A DNA stretch of 64,000 nt from Rutidosis leptorrhynchoides (GCF_046630445.1 NC_092341.1:258150001-258214000), one strand, 5' to 3'; shown: positions 10,447-22,995, numbered from the stretch's first letter. Notes: generated from the sequence alone by a model not told the origin. Made by a program: numbers and translations.

Positions 10447-12662
10447 ATGAATATCTCCGACGACAATGAGGATACACACGAGGGATCACCGCTCGGTGGA
10501 GATAGGTTGAAGCTCGGAACTCTTGGTTTTAAAACTGGTGGTTCAAGTGGCATCAGATCCTCTCACAACGACACCGACATGATCACCAAAATGATCTCAG
10601 CCGACGTCGAGAAACATGTAATCGAAAAGCTAAAGTCCATGCTGAACGATAATAGTTTAGCAGAGAAGCAACAATCGCAAACTCTAGACACTCTGAAAAC
10701 TAGCCCAATGTTAAACATCAGTGCGGCAAGCAAGGGTGTCACCAAGGCTGCCGCAAACGCATGGTTGACCGAGCTCCTTGTGCAGGCTGCGCCGCCGGCA
10801 TACAAATACTCCCTGTCGTAACCTGCCGTCCAGGGAACCGCACTTGAGAATCTGTTCACCCTGATCACTGGTAACAAAGCAAAGCGACCGGTTGAGATGT
10901 CGGCAACTAGCCAAAAGCTCTGCGAACGGATCGCCGGCTGTACACTCTCTGCTAATATCGTCATACCGGTCACTTTGGGGGTGTACAATGGCACCACCGA
11001 CCCGGATGATTTCCTGCAAATCTTCGAGGGCACCATGAAAACCCAATACTGGAGTGACGAGGTGGCATGTCATCTCTTTCCGATGGTACTACAGTCGGTT
11101 GCCAGGGAATGGTTCGCAAAATTACCACCTAATGGAATCACGTGCTTCGCAGACTTGCGGGAAAAGTTCCTCATGCAATATCAAAACCTCCGCCGACACA
11201 CGTATACGCACCTGTATGCTCACGAAATACCAATGTATCGGGGAGAGAAAATTGAAAGTTTCATTACAAGGTATATGCTGGAGTGTCAAAAAAAACCAGG
11301 ACTCCCAGAAACACAGCTGATTTCCGGATTCATAACATGCCTGGATAAAGATGCACACCCGTCACTCGTCTCTGAACTCCGGTGGAACATTCCGAGTACA
11401 TTTGCAGATGCAGTGATAGTAGCAAGACAGTACCAACACTCTGGAAGAAAAGAGAGGAGGAAAGAAGAAGTGAGAGCAGGCACCGTCACGACAGCAGCAG
11501 GCGCAGCGAAAGCAATCACAAAGGCCATAACAGTCACGGCAAAAGCCATGATAGCCACATGCATGATAAGAACAGCCGAAGACCATATGATAAGGGGTCC
11601 CTAATCGACAGCCTCTCCAAAACTCCAAGGGAGATACTGTTAACGGAACCCGTGAAGGCAAAGTTTACTCCTCCGGCACCACTGGAAAAGCGTGACGGCC
11701 AAAAGTCAGACAAGTATTGTGAGTTCCATGGGGACAATGGCCATGACACCGATGAATGCAAGGCGCTGATACGCGAAATCATTACCAAAATCAAAGCAGG
11801 CGAACTCAATCACTTGTTTTCAGGACGGAAGTTCAAGAAGGCCGACCCCAACGAAACAATCAGTTGGCAGAAGGAAGACAGTAAGAAGCGTGAGAAGGCG
11901 AAAGATAAAGTTGTAATCAACATGATTTGTATCGAAAAAGATGAGCTCGACCCCTGGAGAGACGCGGCAATCATATTCCCTAGGTTACCGACACGGTACG
12001 CTTAGGAAGAACCTGTGGTGATTGACTACCTGATAGACGGCTTTCGTGTCCAGGAAATGTACACTGACACTGGGAGTGAGGTTGATGTCTTGTATGCCCG
12101 TTGCCTTTCCCAACTCCCAAAATATGTAGGTAGAAAAATGAGGCACTCCAACGCCATTATCTCTGGATTTGCGGGCTCTACTGAAGAACCCATAGGAATA
12201 CTCAAAGCAACGGTGACGGTAGGCACACAGCCCTACCTCCGTAGTGTGGTCATTGACTTTTATGTGGTCAAATCTGTGACCGCCACGAATGCGATCTTGG
12301 GAAGAAACTTCTTCAGAAATTTTAGCGCCATAGCCTCCACTTCTCACGGCTTGCTTAAATTTCCAACCTGGAAAGGTGTGGCTACCGTCGAATCGACCCG
12401 ACGTCCTTTCCCGGTAAGAGGCAATACTCAAGTCACACGAAGAACACAAGCAAGCAAGACACCGCACATTTTGGAAGAAAAACGTGTGTCAGTGCTTAAA
12501 CGGCTAAGTTACCTCCCTCCAGCATCACACTCTAACGGGAAGAGCCCAACTAACTCTTATAACACTGGAAAAGGGAGTACCAGCTGGCGCTATCAGCCGA
12601 GATGGGAAGAACAATTTATCAATAACCATGGAACAACTAAACACCTTAGTCGGGCACCATAA
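10447..12662 (+). pseudogene. N1 gag-protease remnant (Tat type)
   Basis: Gag starts at 10447 right after the primer site. One frame runs to 11604 with an in-frame TAA at 10819-10821. The capsid part carries YNGTTDPDDFLQIFEG, REWFAKLPP and LREKFLMQY motifs typical of Tat gag (about 10980-11200). A frameshift near 11455-11470 moves the frame to the one ending at 12005, which holds a CEFHGDNGHDTDEC knuckle (about 11718-11760). A TAG at 12003-12005 then interrupts before protease, with YTDTGSEVDVLY near 12060-12095 and ILGRNFF near 12295. The frame ends at 12662 and no RT follows. The antisense and out-of-frame ORFs here are shadows. Confidence 0.8.
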
Positions 12663-13239
12663 TGTTCCAGGCCAGAAACAAAAGTGGCTAGACGCTACAC
12701 TGAAATTTAGATGGATACCGTGACTGAAACTGATCACTTCAACTTACGGCTATATTGATGTTTGTCTTCTTTTTCAATAAAGAGTCTATGTATGTTTTTT
12801 CATTTTCAGGAATGAATAAAAGCATTTTACCGTTTACAATAACTTGTTCAGTACGTTATTTACAAACGATGTTCATATAATAATAACCTGTTAGCGGCAG
12901 ACGGATTCCGGCATCCACATAAGTCCAACACTAGTTATTTTGTACCCCCTTAAGAGGTGATTGTCTAGCCCTCGTCGGTACAAGTTTATACTGATAAACG
13001 GCCAATGAGTAGATGGCATAAACACGCGTGACTGCATTGTGTACACGCGTGACTGCATTGTGTACACGCCAAAACTAACACAAATGTATTCTAGACATAC
13101 ATACAAAGATATGAACTAGTTCAACTCAAGAAAAATTGACACAATGTACTTGAAATTACAATTTCATTAACTGTACGTGATTCATTACAAGTTTACCCAA
13201 AAAAAAAAAAATATATGCACAACTGTGCAATACAAGTTT
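12663..13239. other. N1 spacer where pol is missing
   Basis: No RT, RNase H or integrase motif in any frame. It holds AATAAA-like signals near 12777 and 12816 and a 21-bp direct repeat with CGCGTGACTGCATTGTG at about 13025 and 13046. An A-run lies at 13200-13211. It would serve as the 3' ends of both the sense gag transcript and the antisense gene. Confidence 0.5.
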
Positions 13240-15043
13240 TCAGAAGTTAAAATCTAAAAGCTGCTGAACGGTTGTATCATCACTGGCGCAAAGATCCTCA
13301 AAGCTACCAAAAAGAATCTCCTTTAGAGCCTTTTCAGCAGCCTGAACTGACTCCAGAGCAGCTGGATTCACCTTCCCAGCAATTTCGGGATGTAAGGAGA
13401 TAACCCTACCAACATGATGCTTCTGCATCAACCTAACGGCACGGGTGAAATTGGCCGACCCAACGCTTTCCAAGTAGTCCTGAAAGGGCAATTTCACGGT
13501 GGGGGAATTGATAGCTTTCTTCAAAATAGAGGGAAGATTGCCTCGCAGACGTCTACACTCCTTCCGGGCAGTGACAACCTCCCTCTCCCTTTGGCCGAGC
13601 TCCTTCTTGGCAGCCCTTAGCTGATTTTCCAAACTTTTAACAGCTTCCCGGGCAAGGGGAGCCTGGGACAACTCATTATGGGTAGCTAAAAGCTGGCGCT
13701 CCAGGTCCGCTGCATGTTTCTCCCGGTCAAACCCATCCAGGATAAGCGTATTCATCGCCATGAGTGCCCGGGCTCGAATAGCCATGGAGTCTTCCTGGGA
13801 AAGGGTAGACGCTGATTGACGAAGGGAAGAAGAAACCCCCTTCTCCAAAAAACTTGTGCAACCAGGATAGTCAATATCCAGCTGAGAGAAAGAGCGAACA
13901 AGATCATCACCGACAGACGTCTGGAAGTGCATGTCATCAATGTTCTCCAGGGAAAACTGTTCAGCATCACCTACATTTAGGGGCTTTGTCTCAGTCACAG
14001 ATGGCTCGGCAACGGCTACAAAACAAAAATCATCAAAGATAAGCACAAGACATATCAAAATTTTTGCAACACAAATAGAGGAGATTTTCTTTTTTGTTTT
14101 ACCAAAACAGGACAATCACCTTTGGCTTTCTTCCGAAGCTGAGGAAGCTCGTGAATCCTCCTCTTCACTGATGCATGCCCCTCCGGCACATCGGGACTCG
14201 GAAAAGCCAAATCAGTCCCATCGCCATCATTCTGCTCCAAGTCTTGAGGCACAACATCCGGCTGCTCCCCCAGATTGACCGGGATGCTCTCTACACGGAT
14301 TTCTGCAAGTTCACCAAAGCCCAGCGCGGTATCAAAATCCATCACTGTTTTATAAACATCAAACATAAACAAGGTTAGCATGCGATTAATTAACCTGGTG
14401 ACATAACAGTTGGCTGGGATCAGTCTTCACCTGCTCCATTAAAACAAAGAACGGGCTTGGTACTCGGGTCCGACCATTGGTGGCTGACCCCACCCAACAA
14501 AAGCATAGCCTCCGGGTATGGCCGTTGTGGAAACTTAAACTCCCGGATAGCTTCTATACATGCCTTCTCGGCAGCATTTAAAGTCGGAACTCTGTTGGCT
14601 CTCTTCTTTACATCTGTTGCCCATTCGCAGAGCCTAACAAATCGTGGTGGCAGCTCTTTGCTATCAACAAAAAAGAAAGACTCCCGCCACTCCTTCAATG
14701 ACGTGTCCATATCTCCAGTAAAATTAAATTGCGCTCTCCGTTTGTTGGTAAACCATCCAACCTCGGACTTCGAGACGGAAAAGTAGAATCGAAACATACG
14801 AACGGTGGGAAGAATGTGATAATGATTAAAATACATCTCCCACATGACCAACTTTTGGTACGCATGGGGATGTACCTGCGCAGGCGCTATACCATAATGC
14901 GCAAAGAATTGATACATAAATTCGGAGTAGGGCAATCGAAAATTTCCCACACTAATGACATAGCCGTAAAAGGTAACCATGCCCCAAGGAGGCTTGTGGG
15001 CCCTATGAAAAGCATCGGGCACCCTCAATGAATAACGGGACAA
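13240..15043 (-). CDS. antisense spliced ORF of N1 (putative gypsy-type transposon protein)
   Basis: Three exons on the minus strand: about 15043-14431, 14344-14120 and 14015-13240. Both introns (86 and 104 bp) have GT-AG ends, and both junctions keep the frame (codons split G|TG and G|CC). Exon 1 carries FAHYGIAPAQVHPHAYQKL and MFRFYFSVSKSEVGW, features of the plant family named putative gypsy-type transposon (Pfam Transposase_28). Exon 3 has a coiled coil (LERQLLATHNELSQ, LENQLRAAKKELGQ). The function is unknown; such antisense ORFs are known in Tat elements. A more upstream ATG at 15177 (MVDESSTS) belongs to the same protein, but a one-base shift near 15060 separates it. From the ATG at 15043 the spliced frame is open to the stop. 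Confidence 0.75.
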
Positions 15044-15325
15044 AACGGGTACTTTTATACCATCTCGTCAAGATATCTATCGCATACTAGACTCATGATT
15101 CCATTAACATTTACAGAAGGCCTACCAGAAGTTTCGGGAACACCTACGCTAGTAGAAGTGGAAGACTCATCCACCATATGTACGAAAACACAAAAAGAAA
15201 AATAATAAAGATGAAGGAAATAGAAAAGATACATTCTTTCGTAAAAAAACTGTTGGTTCTTTTTTGAAGAAGGAGCGTTTAGGGCACAAAGGCTGTAAAA
15301 AGTAGAAATATTGGAAAAGGGAAGC

Positions 15326-15333
15326 TTTTTATA
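15326..15333 (-). promoter_or_regulatory. TATA box for the antisense gene
   Basis: On the minus strand CCTATAAAAAGC lies about 150 bp before the upstream ATG at 15177. A pyrimidine-rich leader follows, as in plant promoters. This suggests the antisense gene has its own promoter inside N1, apart from the LTRs. Confidence 0.5.
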
Positions 15334-15597
15334 GGTTTTAAGAAAACTGATCCAACGGCTTAGATCAAAAGATGGATCAACAAAAGTAATGATTAAAAGG
15401 GCAAAAAGAAATCTCTCGAATGCCGTTCCAAAGAGTTGAAAAACGGAAAGAACACGAAAAGGGGGGCGCATTTGCAGAAACTGTCTTTTCGCGCTGACAA
15501 ACATTAAATGCACATCCAATCAGGAAATGTGACCTTGTCTCGAAAGTTTGATGACGGTAACCGTTCCGGCTACCGCCATCAAACTGGGTTGACTTAA

Positions 15598-16598
15598 TGA
15601 TACGCATAATGATCCGTCTCAAAAACAGGCAATCGTCTCAGCAAAAATCCTACCCGGTACTACGCGTCCCGGAATGCGTACTTCTTTTCTCGAGATCCGT
15701 CTGACGTCATCCCGGGAATTTTACCACGCCGGGCAAGAACCCGGATGACATACACACAACCGGCACCATGCAGCCGGTCATGAAAATCATAAAATCAAGC
15801 GTTGAGAAGCCAGTCATCATAATCACAACCGTGAAGAAACACTTGGAACAAGTGTTCGGCGAGACCCACCCGGCTAGACTGAGAGCACCGTGATGCCTCA
15901 GCCGGAATCAACCTGCCGTCAGTACCATCACGACATTCCAACCCGACACGAAGATATTCACCTGGGACAAGCACGTTGTCCCGGAGAAAGTGCACTATCC
16001 CGGAGAAAGTGTACCATCCCGGAAAAGACGCTATGTCCCTGAATGATCACCTGATAAAGGAACGAGCATGCAAGCAAGTTGCATGCCACGTCAGCCCGCA
16101 AATCTAGGGAAGTTCGTTAGGATCTGTTATTCCCCACAAAAAGGACAGGTGCCACGTCAACCATCGGGATTGACCAAGTTTGTTACAACCATGAAAGGGA
16201 CATGTGCCACGTCACCATTCCCTCCTAAACATCTATAAATACATAAACAAGATCTTTCATTCGGATAACACTGGATGCATTAATGTTACTCTGCCCAAAT
16301 CAATTACGGTAATATCACTCCAGTCGTTAAACCAATTCCGGCCGGTGCTCCGATCATAGTCAGAATTAATCCTCACCCTTAGATATTAGCTTATTCAATT
16401 CCGATCGAATAAGGCTAATTCAATCGATTGTTTTACGCACTTGGAACCCAGATTCCAAATCGGGGTTTGCACAATTATTGGAGTTAAAACAATCAACCTA
16501 CTCTTTTTCCCAAATTAAGCACTCAAACCCGAAATCTAATCACACTTAACGATTTTGGTTTGATCACACCTCAAACCTTTAGCCATTAGAAAAACCCT
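15598..16598 (+). repeat. N1 3' LTR
   Basis: Matches the 5' LTR with several percent difference by eye, including a deletion where 9541-9560 has extra bases. No clear polypurine tract precedes it (the sequence before is CTGGGTTGACTTAA). TATA at 16234-16241. Confidence 0.7.
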
Positions 16599-16940
16599 AG
16601 TCAATTTGAGAGAGCACCTGTGTGTTTGTTTGCTCTCAATCCCCCATCCCCGCCAATAGTTCAAGAAAGTTTGCGGAAATCAATCCAATCTTGGTATTGA
16701 TTTTACTAAGATATATTGTAATCAAGCATAATATTGCATGTTTATGTTAGTTTGAATCTGATTATTTAATTGCTTTGATAACTTTGGTTTTACAAATTGC
16801 ATATTATTTTTTTATTATTATAATCTCACACACAAACATACTTATAGACATATACACCATCGTCATATTCATCATTCATAACTGTGGCATCGATTCAAAC
16901 ACTTTGAACATAAAATCGAAGCTCAAATCGTGCACTAACA
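16599..16940 (+). repeat. element O 3' LTR, right part
   Basis: Resumes the O LTR at about AGTCAATTTGAGAG and ends CACTAACA, followed by the CCTTA target duplication. Confidence 0.8.
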
Positions 16941-17115
16941 CCTTATAAGGGTTAGACAACACACTAAAGAGGCTAAAATTAAAAAAAGTAGAGCAACAAG
17001 TGGAGAAGATAAAAGAGCATGGCATAATTGAATTTGAGGACAAGACAAGAAACATTAGTCTTTATCTATCTAATGTACTTTTGACCATCTAATTCAATCA
17101 TAATATATAGGTTAG
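16941..17115. other. pre-insertion sequence between O and F
   Basis: About 175 bp, opening with the O target duplication and ending with GTTAG, the left flank of element F. No ORF. Confidence 0.5.
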
Positions 17116-17353
17116 TGTTATAAAATATCTAGATTGTGTTATAAAATATCTAGATTGAATGTTAATTTTATTATTATTATATTTCTTGCATAGTAATATT
17201 TTATACTATAAATAGACATGTATGGTAACCATTTAAGGTACACCATTTCTCTTGAAATATCAATATCAATATTTCTTCTCTCCTTCTTCTCTCTTTTTCT
17301 CTCTTTGTTCTTATAACCATTAAAGGTAGTTATAAGCCTACTGAATTATAACA
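17116..17353 (+). repeat. element F 5' LTR
   Basis: Opens with a 21-bp tandem duplication of GTGTTATAAAATATCTAGATT (written here as TGTTATAAAATATCTAGAT twice). TATAAATA at 17207-17214. It differs from the 3' copy at only a few sites. Confidence 0.85.
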
Positions 17354-17366
17354 CGTTATCAGCACG
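17354..17366 (+). other. primer binding site of F (internal Met-tRNA type)
   Basis: CGTTATCAGCACG follows the LTR. TATCAGCACG is the form used by Copia elements primed from a cleaved initiator-Met tRNA. Confidence 0.5.
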
Positions 17367-17471
17367 AAAAGCTTAGTGTAATTAAAAGATATCTCAAACG
17401 ATCACGAATCACTAATCAAGGTATGAAATTATTAATAATTTTCAGACTCGAATATATCAAATTTTGGACTA

Positions 17472-17754
17472 CTAACATTTATATTTGTGTTATTTAAGTT
17501 ATATATGGTCGGTTATACCACCTGAATTATATTTCTGTAATCTAACTTTTACTAACTTCACTAACATTTATATTTATGTTATTTAAGTTATATATGGTCG
17601 GTTATAGCACCTGAATTATATTTTCTGTAATCTAACTCTTATTAACTTCACTAACATTTATATTTATGTTAATAAGACCTCATGATTGTACGCAACACGT
17701 CATTTGACAACACGGTACTTTATGTACGCAACACGTCATTTGACAACACGGTAC
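17472..17754 (+). repeat. two tandem repeats in F leader
   Basis: First, an 89-90 bp unit starting CTAACATTTATATTT repeats about 2.3 times (starts 17472, 17561, 17651). Directly after it, a 36-bp unit with GTACGCAACACGTCATTTG repeats twice (17688 and 17724). Confidence 0.8.
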
Positions 17755-17888
17755 CATGGGTCGAGATTAATTCCGATCAATACGAATACGACGGGGTCTT
17801 TATATGTTATCTAACATTTATGATTACTTATGCAATTAATCATTATTTATTTCATGCATACTAATGTTTATTCTTAAATTTATAATTT

Positions 17889-18110
17889 TAAAAGTTAAAA
17901 TAAAAAAATAGTTTGTATTTTTATTAAAAGTAAATCTTAAAAGTTAAAATAAGAAAAAGTAGTTTGTACTTTTATTAAAAGTAAATCTTAAAAGTTAAAA
18001 TACAAAAAGTAGTTTGTATTTTTATTAAAAGTAAATCTTAAAAGTTAAAATAAGAAAAAGTAGTTTGTATTTTTATTAAAAGTATATCTTAAAAGTTAAA
18101 GTAAGAAAAA
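17889..18110 (+). repeat. 53-bp AT-rich tandem array
   Basis: About four copies of a unit with AAAAGTTAAAATAAG, TAGTTTGTATTTTTATT and AAAAGTAAATCTT. It lies where Copia gag would be expected. The rest of 18111-19786 is AT-rich with no supported gene. Confidence 0.8.
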
Positions 18111-19010
18111 AAAGGGGATGGTAAAATGGAATAGTTTTTTGTCAAAAATGAAGTATTGAAAATGAAGTGGTCTCCTTCTATAACTAAAAAATATATATAT
18201 ACTTTTATCAAATGAATTTTTTTGTGGCCGACAATTTTAAACACGAGTCCGTGTTTAGTTTATCAAGAATATCTCTTGCTTTGGTGAAAGGTCACGATCA
18301 CGATATCAGGTGTTGTGAAAGAATTAAAAAATTGGTCAAGTGGCCTTTTAAAAACTAGAAAAAAAATTAAACAAAAAGTTTTTTTTATATATTTATAATT
18401 TACGGGTAACGTAAAAAAAAGGAAGTTTTTTAAAAAAAAAAAAAACAAAGAAAGTGTTTAAATGAGTTTTACAGAAAGGGGGAAAGCAAAGTAAAAAAAA
18501 AAACTTTTTTTCCAAACAAAGGTAAATGAAAGTAGGACTTAATACAAGAAAAAAGTAAACATCTCCTAGACGTGATAAAATCTATCAATGATAAGTATTA
18601 GACTTGATGAGCTAAATGTGACAAAAATGTTTCAACATGTCTTATGTTAATTTTCTAAAGTAAGTTATTATTATTCCGAGTTTAACACATATACATATGT
18701 TAATTAAAAATAACCTTTTTGTTCTTATGTAGTGTTGGGTTGCAATTTTGGTTGTATGCCATAATTCCATCCAGTAGAGTGACAATAGAAAACTTTTGAT
18801 GATAATCAATAAAAAACTTTTTTCCAAACTTGTCAAATGTTTTGTTAAAAACGTGACCGTTGAAAAAAGGAGGTTGCATAATAAAACTTAAAAAACAAAT
18901 TATTTTTTTAAGAGTGTGCATCAAAATGGCCCGTTTAATAATGGGGAGTAAAAATATAGTCAAATTGTTTCAACGAACAAGGGTTCAATTGGATGTCTCT
19001 TAAAAAAAAT

Positions 19011-19059
19011 CCGCGGGTACGGGTGATGGATCCAATGGATCCGCATCCACGACCCGCGG
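19011..19059. repeat. GC-rich hairpin
   Basis: An imperfect palindrome opening with CCGCGGGT and closing with ACCCGCGG, with GGATCC on both sides of the AAT centre. It stands out sharply from AT-rich surroundings. It may be the tip of an unidentified element. Confidence 0.5.
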
Positions 19060-19786
19060 GTGCTATCCCTAATTGTGACAAGTACAAATCAACTAAAAGT
19101 CTAAAAAATAAATGCTCTTATAGGGACCAAATGTTCACAATAATTGCCTAAGCTAGATATGAATCAAATAGTTCATAAAAAAAAGGTCGTTGTGCGTTTT
19201 CGGGATGATAGCCGAAATACACTTACAAAAGTAGGTCAGCCGTCAATTCTTTATGGCCATATCAACGTAGATCAATAAAATCATTTATGGTTTTGATAAA
19301 AGATTAATTAAAAATTAATTTTTTTTTGGTCTTGGATTCTCGGTAACAAAAGCAAAGGTTGTTTTTGGTTGCCACAACAAACAAGACAGAGGTTGTTGAC
19401 TTTTGTTGTTAAACATGGCACAAGTGAACAATAATAATAGATTATTGTTTTTGAAAAGAATAATGATGCGTTAATTTTATTGTATAAAATAAAATTAAAG
19501 AAAATGGTTTTCATTGATGACTATGAACAAACGCAAACAAAGTGTTTGTGGTATTTGGTGATTAAAAAAAAAGTGCATCTAAAGCTTCTACTGAAAATAA
19601 TATGCATCTAAAGCTTCTACTGAAAATTAATGTGCAAGGTACAACATATAACTATATGGTCAAATTCATTTGAGCCTTCGGAGTCACAAGTATATGATGT
19701 ATATATATTACTCAATTAACAAAATAGTAAATCGAAATTAATTCATATGAATAGTAAAACGAAATTAATTAATTTACTATTCACAT

Positions 19787-20008
19787 AAAAAAGCGCATAT
19801 GATGAAAAGCGCATCGCATATGATAAGCGCATATGATAAAAAGCGAATATAATGAAAAGCACAGCGCATATGATGAAAAGCGCATATGATTAAAAGCGCA
19901 TATGGTGAAAAACACAGCGCATATGATTAAAGGCGTATATGGTGAAAAGGATATATGATAAAAAAGGCACATATGGTGATTAATGAAAAGTATATTGTGA
20001 AAAAGAAT
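19787..20008 (+). repeat. short-unit array AAAAGCGCATATGATG
   Basis: About ten degenerate copies of a 16-18 bp unit, CGCATATGATGAAAAG and variants, ending just before integrase sequence. The ORF 19781-20074 on the minus strand is a product of this array. Confidence 0.8.
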
Positions 20009-20014
20009 CACAAA

Positions 20015-22995
20015 TGTTTCTTGAAAGAATTCAAGGTAAGATATATGAACCAATTCATCCATCATGTGAACCATTTTGATATTTCATGGTTCTAATAGAC
20101 GCATCTAGCGGATGGTCTCATATTTGTATGTTATCGAGCCGTAATATGGCATTTGCAAAGTTTCTTGCACAAATTATTAAATTGAGAACACATTATTCTG
20201 ATTACACCATTAAAAGGATGAGACTTGATAATGCTGGTGAGTTAACATCTCAAGCATTTAATGATCATTATATATCTACAGGGATTGTTGTTGAACATCC
20301 AGTTGCTCATGTGCATACACAAAATTGGTTTAGCTGAATCAATAGATAAACGCTTGCAGCTAATAACTAGACAATTGATAATGAGTACAAATCTCTCAAT
20401 ATTTATATGTGGACATGTAAATTTACATGCTGCGACATTAATTCGCATTATACCATGTGGAAGTCATAAATATTTTCACTTAATACTTGATTTTGGCCAA
20501 GAGCCAAATATTTTCCACCTTAGAACATTGGTTGTGCAGTGTATGTTCCAATTGTATCACCACAAAATAATAAAATGGTTCTTCAAAGAAAGATGATAAT
20601 ATATTTTGGATATAAAACATCTTCAATCATAAGATATATTGAACCCATGATGGGTGATGTTTTTACAGCACGTTTTGCTGATTGTCATTTTAATAAAACA
20701 TTGTTCCCTAGATTAGGGGGAAAAATAAAAATAAAAAATAAAATGATGCTTCATGATGTGAACATCAATTAAGGTATATTGAACTCGCACAAAAGAATGT
20801 GAAACGAAAGTTCAAAAATAATGCATATGCAAGAACTTGCAAATTAATTACTTTATGCATTTACAGATATAAAAAAGTGACTAAATCATATATACCAGCG
20901 ATAAATGCTCCAGCTCGAACTGAAATTCCAAAAGCTGGCAATAATGTCACTGTTGAGTCTTTGCCACGCATCAAACGTGGAAGATCAATTGGTTCCGAAG
21001 ATAAAAATCCTCGAAAAAGAAAATCAGCTGATAATGAGGTAAGAGAAAGTGTTCAAGAAGAACCACAAATCAATATTCCTTCTGCAGAGTATATTGATAA
21101 ATGTAAATACTAAAATTGCGATAAATTATGCAATATTATGGAACCGAAATGAAACTAAAATCTCTATGAGATATTTTCATATAATGTTACAATGACATCA
21201 TGAATAAAGATGATGATCTGGAACTAAAATCTGTCATTGAATATACAAAATGGACATGATTGAGCTCAATGGAAAGGAGCAATAAGAGCTGAATTAGAAT
21301 CGCTCGATAAAAGAAAAGTTTTCGGATCAATCGTTATCACTTTTAAAGATGTGAAACGTATGAGATACAAATGAATTTTTATCCGAAAAGAAATGTGCAA
21401 ATGAAGTTACAAGGCAAAACTAGACTTGTAACTCAATATTTCCCACAAAGACCAGAAATGAATTAGGAGGAAAAATTATCCTCCTGTAATGGATACAATT
21501 ACTTATTAGATACTTAATCAACTTGGTAGTTATTTAAATGCATCTCATGAATGTTGTTACTACTTATCTGTATGGATCACTTAATAATGATATATATGAA
21601 TATACCTAAAGAGTTAAGGTATCATAAGCATCTAATGTAAAACCCAAGGGAATAATTCCATTAAATCACAAAGATTTTTTAAATGGGTTTATACAAACGG
21701 GACGTATGTGGTATAACCGATTAGATGACTACTTGATAAAAAAAAGGGGTATAAATATAAACTTATTTTGCACGTATGTTTTATAAAAACAATGTTCGGA
21801 TATGAGATCGTAGTTGTTTATGTCAATGTTCTTAACATCATATGAACAAATAAAGAGATCTATGAAATCATTCAACTTCTAAAGAATTATTTTGAAATGA
21901 AAGATCTTGAAAAAATCAAGTATTACCTTGGATTGCAAATTGAGCATATGCCTAATGATTTACTTGTACATCAAACAACTTATACCGAAAAGATTTTAAA
22001 ACATTTTTTTTTAAAGACAAACTCATTGTTGTTAGATCACTCAATATTGACACTGATCTATTTCATCCCTGCGAAGATCATGAAAATCTTAACAGATCGG
22101 AAGTTCCATATTTTAGTGCAATTGAGGTTCTTATGTATCTTATAGATTGTACAAGACAAGACATTTCTCTTGCAGTTAATTTGTTGGCAAGATTCAGCTC
22201 AAATGACAATGGAGCGGGATCAAACACATATTTTGATACCCTTGAGAAACTGCTGATTTAAAATTATTTTATTCTAACGTTTCAAAACAAGATTTGGTTG
22301 ATTATGTATATACAGGTCATTCATCAAATCCTCATAAAGATAAATCTCAAACTCGATATGTATTCCTAAATGGAGGTACCACAAAATCATGGCGTTCTTA
22401 AAACAAACACTTGTTGCAACATCATCAAATCATGACGAAGTGATTGCATTATATGAAACTACTCGAAAATGTGTTTGGTTGAGATCAATGACACAAATCA
22501 TTATTGATTCTTGTGGACTAGAACGCTATAAAAGACTAACAACTATCTTCACCAACAACTATATATGAAGATAATGCAGCTTGCATAATACAAATGAAAG
22601 AAGAGTATCAAAAGTGACTGAACAAAATATAAATACTGACGAGGCGCCAAAGCCATAGACGGTCTTAACGGTCATAAGTTTGATGGGAAAGAATGGTATA
22701 TTGGTAAGGCTCAGAAAAGACTACAAGGGAATAGGAATTGAAACAAGGGTTTGAGCAAACCATGAAGGAGACTGTAGACAAATCACAGGGGCTAAACTTG
22801 TACATAAAAGATTTAGATGATACAGTTTCAAATGAAAACCTCAGATTCTTCTCATATACTCAAGATCTCGTAAAAGACAACCAGATTAAAATGAGATACG
22901 TTCAATCAACAACTCTGCTGATCTTTATACCAAAGCACTGCCAACTGCTATTTTCAGAACACACGTTCATAATATTGGCATGAGGCATGTTCAGA
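20015..22995 (+). pseudogene. element F Copia pol remnant (integrase, RT, RNase H)
   Basis: Decayed pol in several frames. The integrase catalytic part is at 20086-20335 (VLIDASSGWSH, MRLDNAGELTSQAF, VEHPVAHVHTQN), continuing in another frame to about 20600. A later stretch near 20890-21110 reads PAINAPARTEIPKA. RT is represented at 21897-22010 by MKDLEKIKYYLGLQIEH and LLVHQTTYTEKILKHF. A DISLAVNLLARFSS-like motif follows near 22155. RNase H lies at about 22280-22560, and the C-terminus (near 22900-23000) reads like DLYTKALP and HNIGMRH. The YVDD core is not intact. Frameshifts and stops throughout rule out function. The mapping rests on remembered family motifs. Confidence 0.8.

Larger units (their letters stand above)
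9411..16598 (+). mobile_element. element N1: Tat/Retand-type gypsy, gag-protease plus antisense gene, nested in O
   Basis: Two direct repeats of about 1 kb (9411-10425 and 15598-16598) bound gag and protease remains on the plus strand and a spliced gene on the minus strand. RT, RNase H and integrase are missing. The layout of sense gag-pol with an antisense ORF before the 3' LTR is known for Tat-lineage elements. The LTRs differ at many sites and by small indels, so this is an older insertion. The ends are not sharp: both LTRs are preceded by CTTAA, and I see no clean target duplication. Confidence 0.75.
3432..16940 (+). mobile_element. element O: pol-less LTR retrotransposon (Copia-style), host of nested N1
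   Basis: Complete insertion: 5' LTR 3432-3975, internal region 3976-9236, and a 3' LTR from 9237 to 16940 that is split by element N1. Both outer ends are flanked by CCTTA (3427-3431 and 16941-16945), a perfect 5-bp target duplication. The primer site matches initiator tRNA-Met. The internal region has gag-like remains but no protease, integrase, RT or RNase H. Copia assignment rests on primer site, LTR style and the GGGGGAG tract, not on a catalytic domain. Confidence 0.85.

Noticed and set aside
14016-14115. Signal-peptide-like start of the 291-codon ORF at 13240-14115
   Set aside because: The hydrophobic N-terminus is translated from intron 2 of the spliced antisense gene; the exon starts at 14015.
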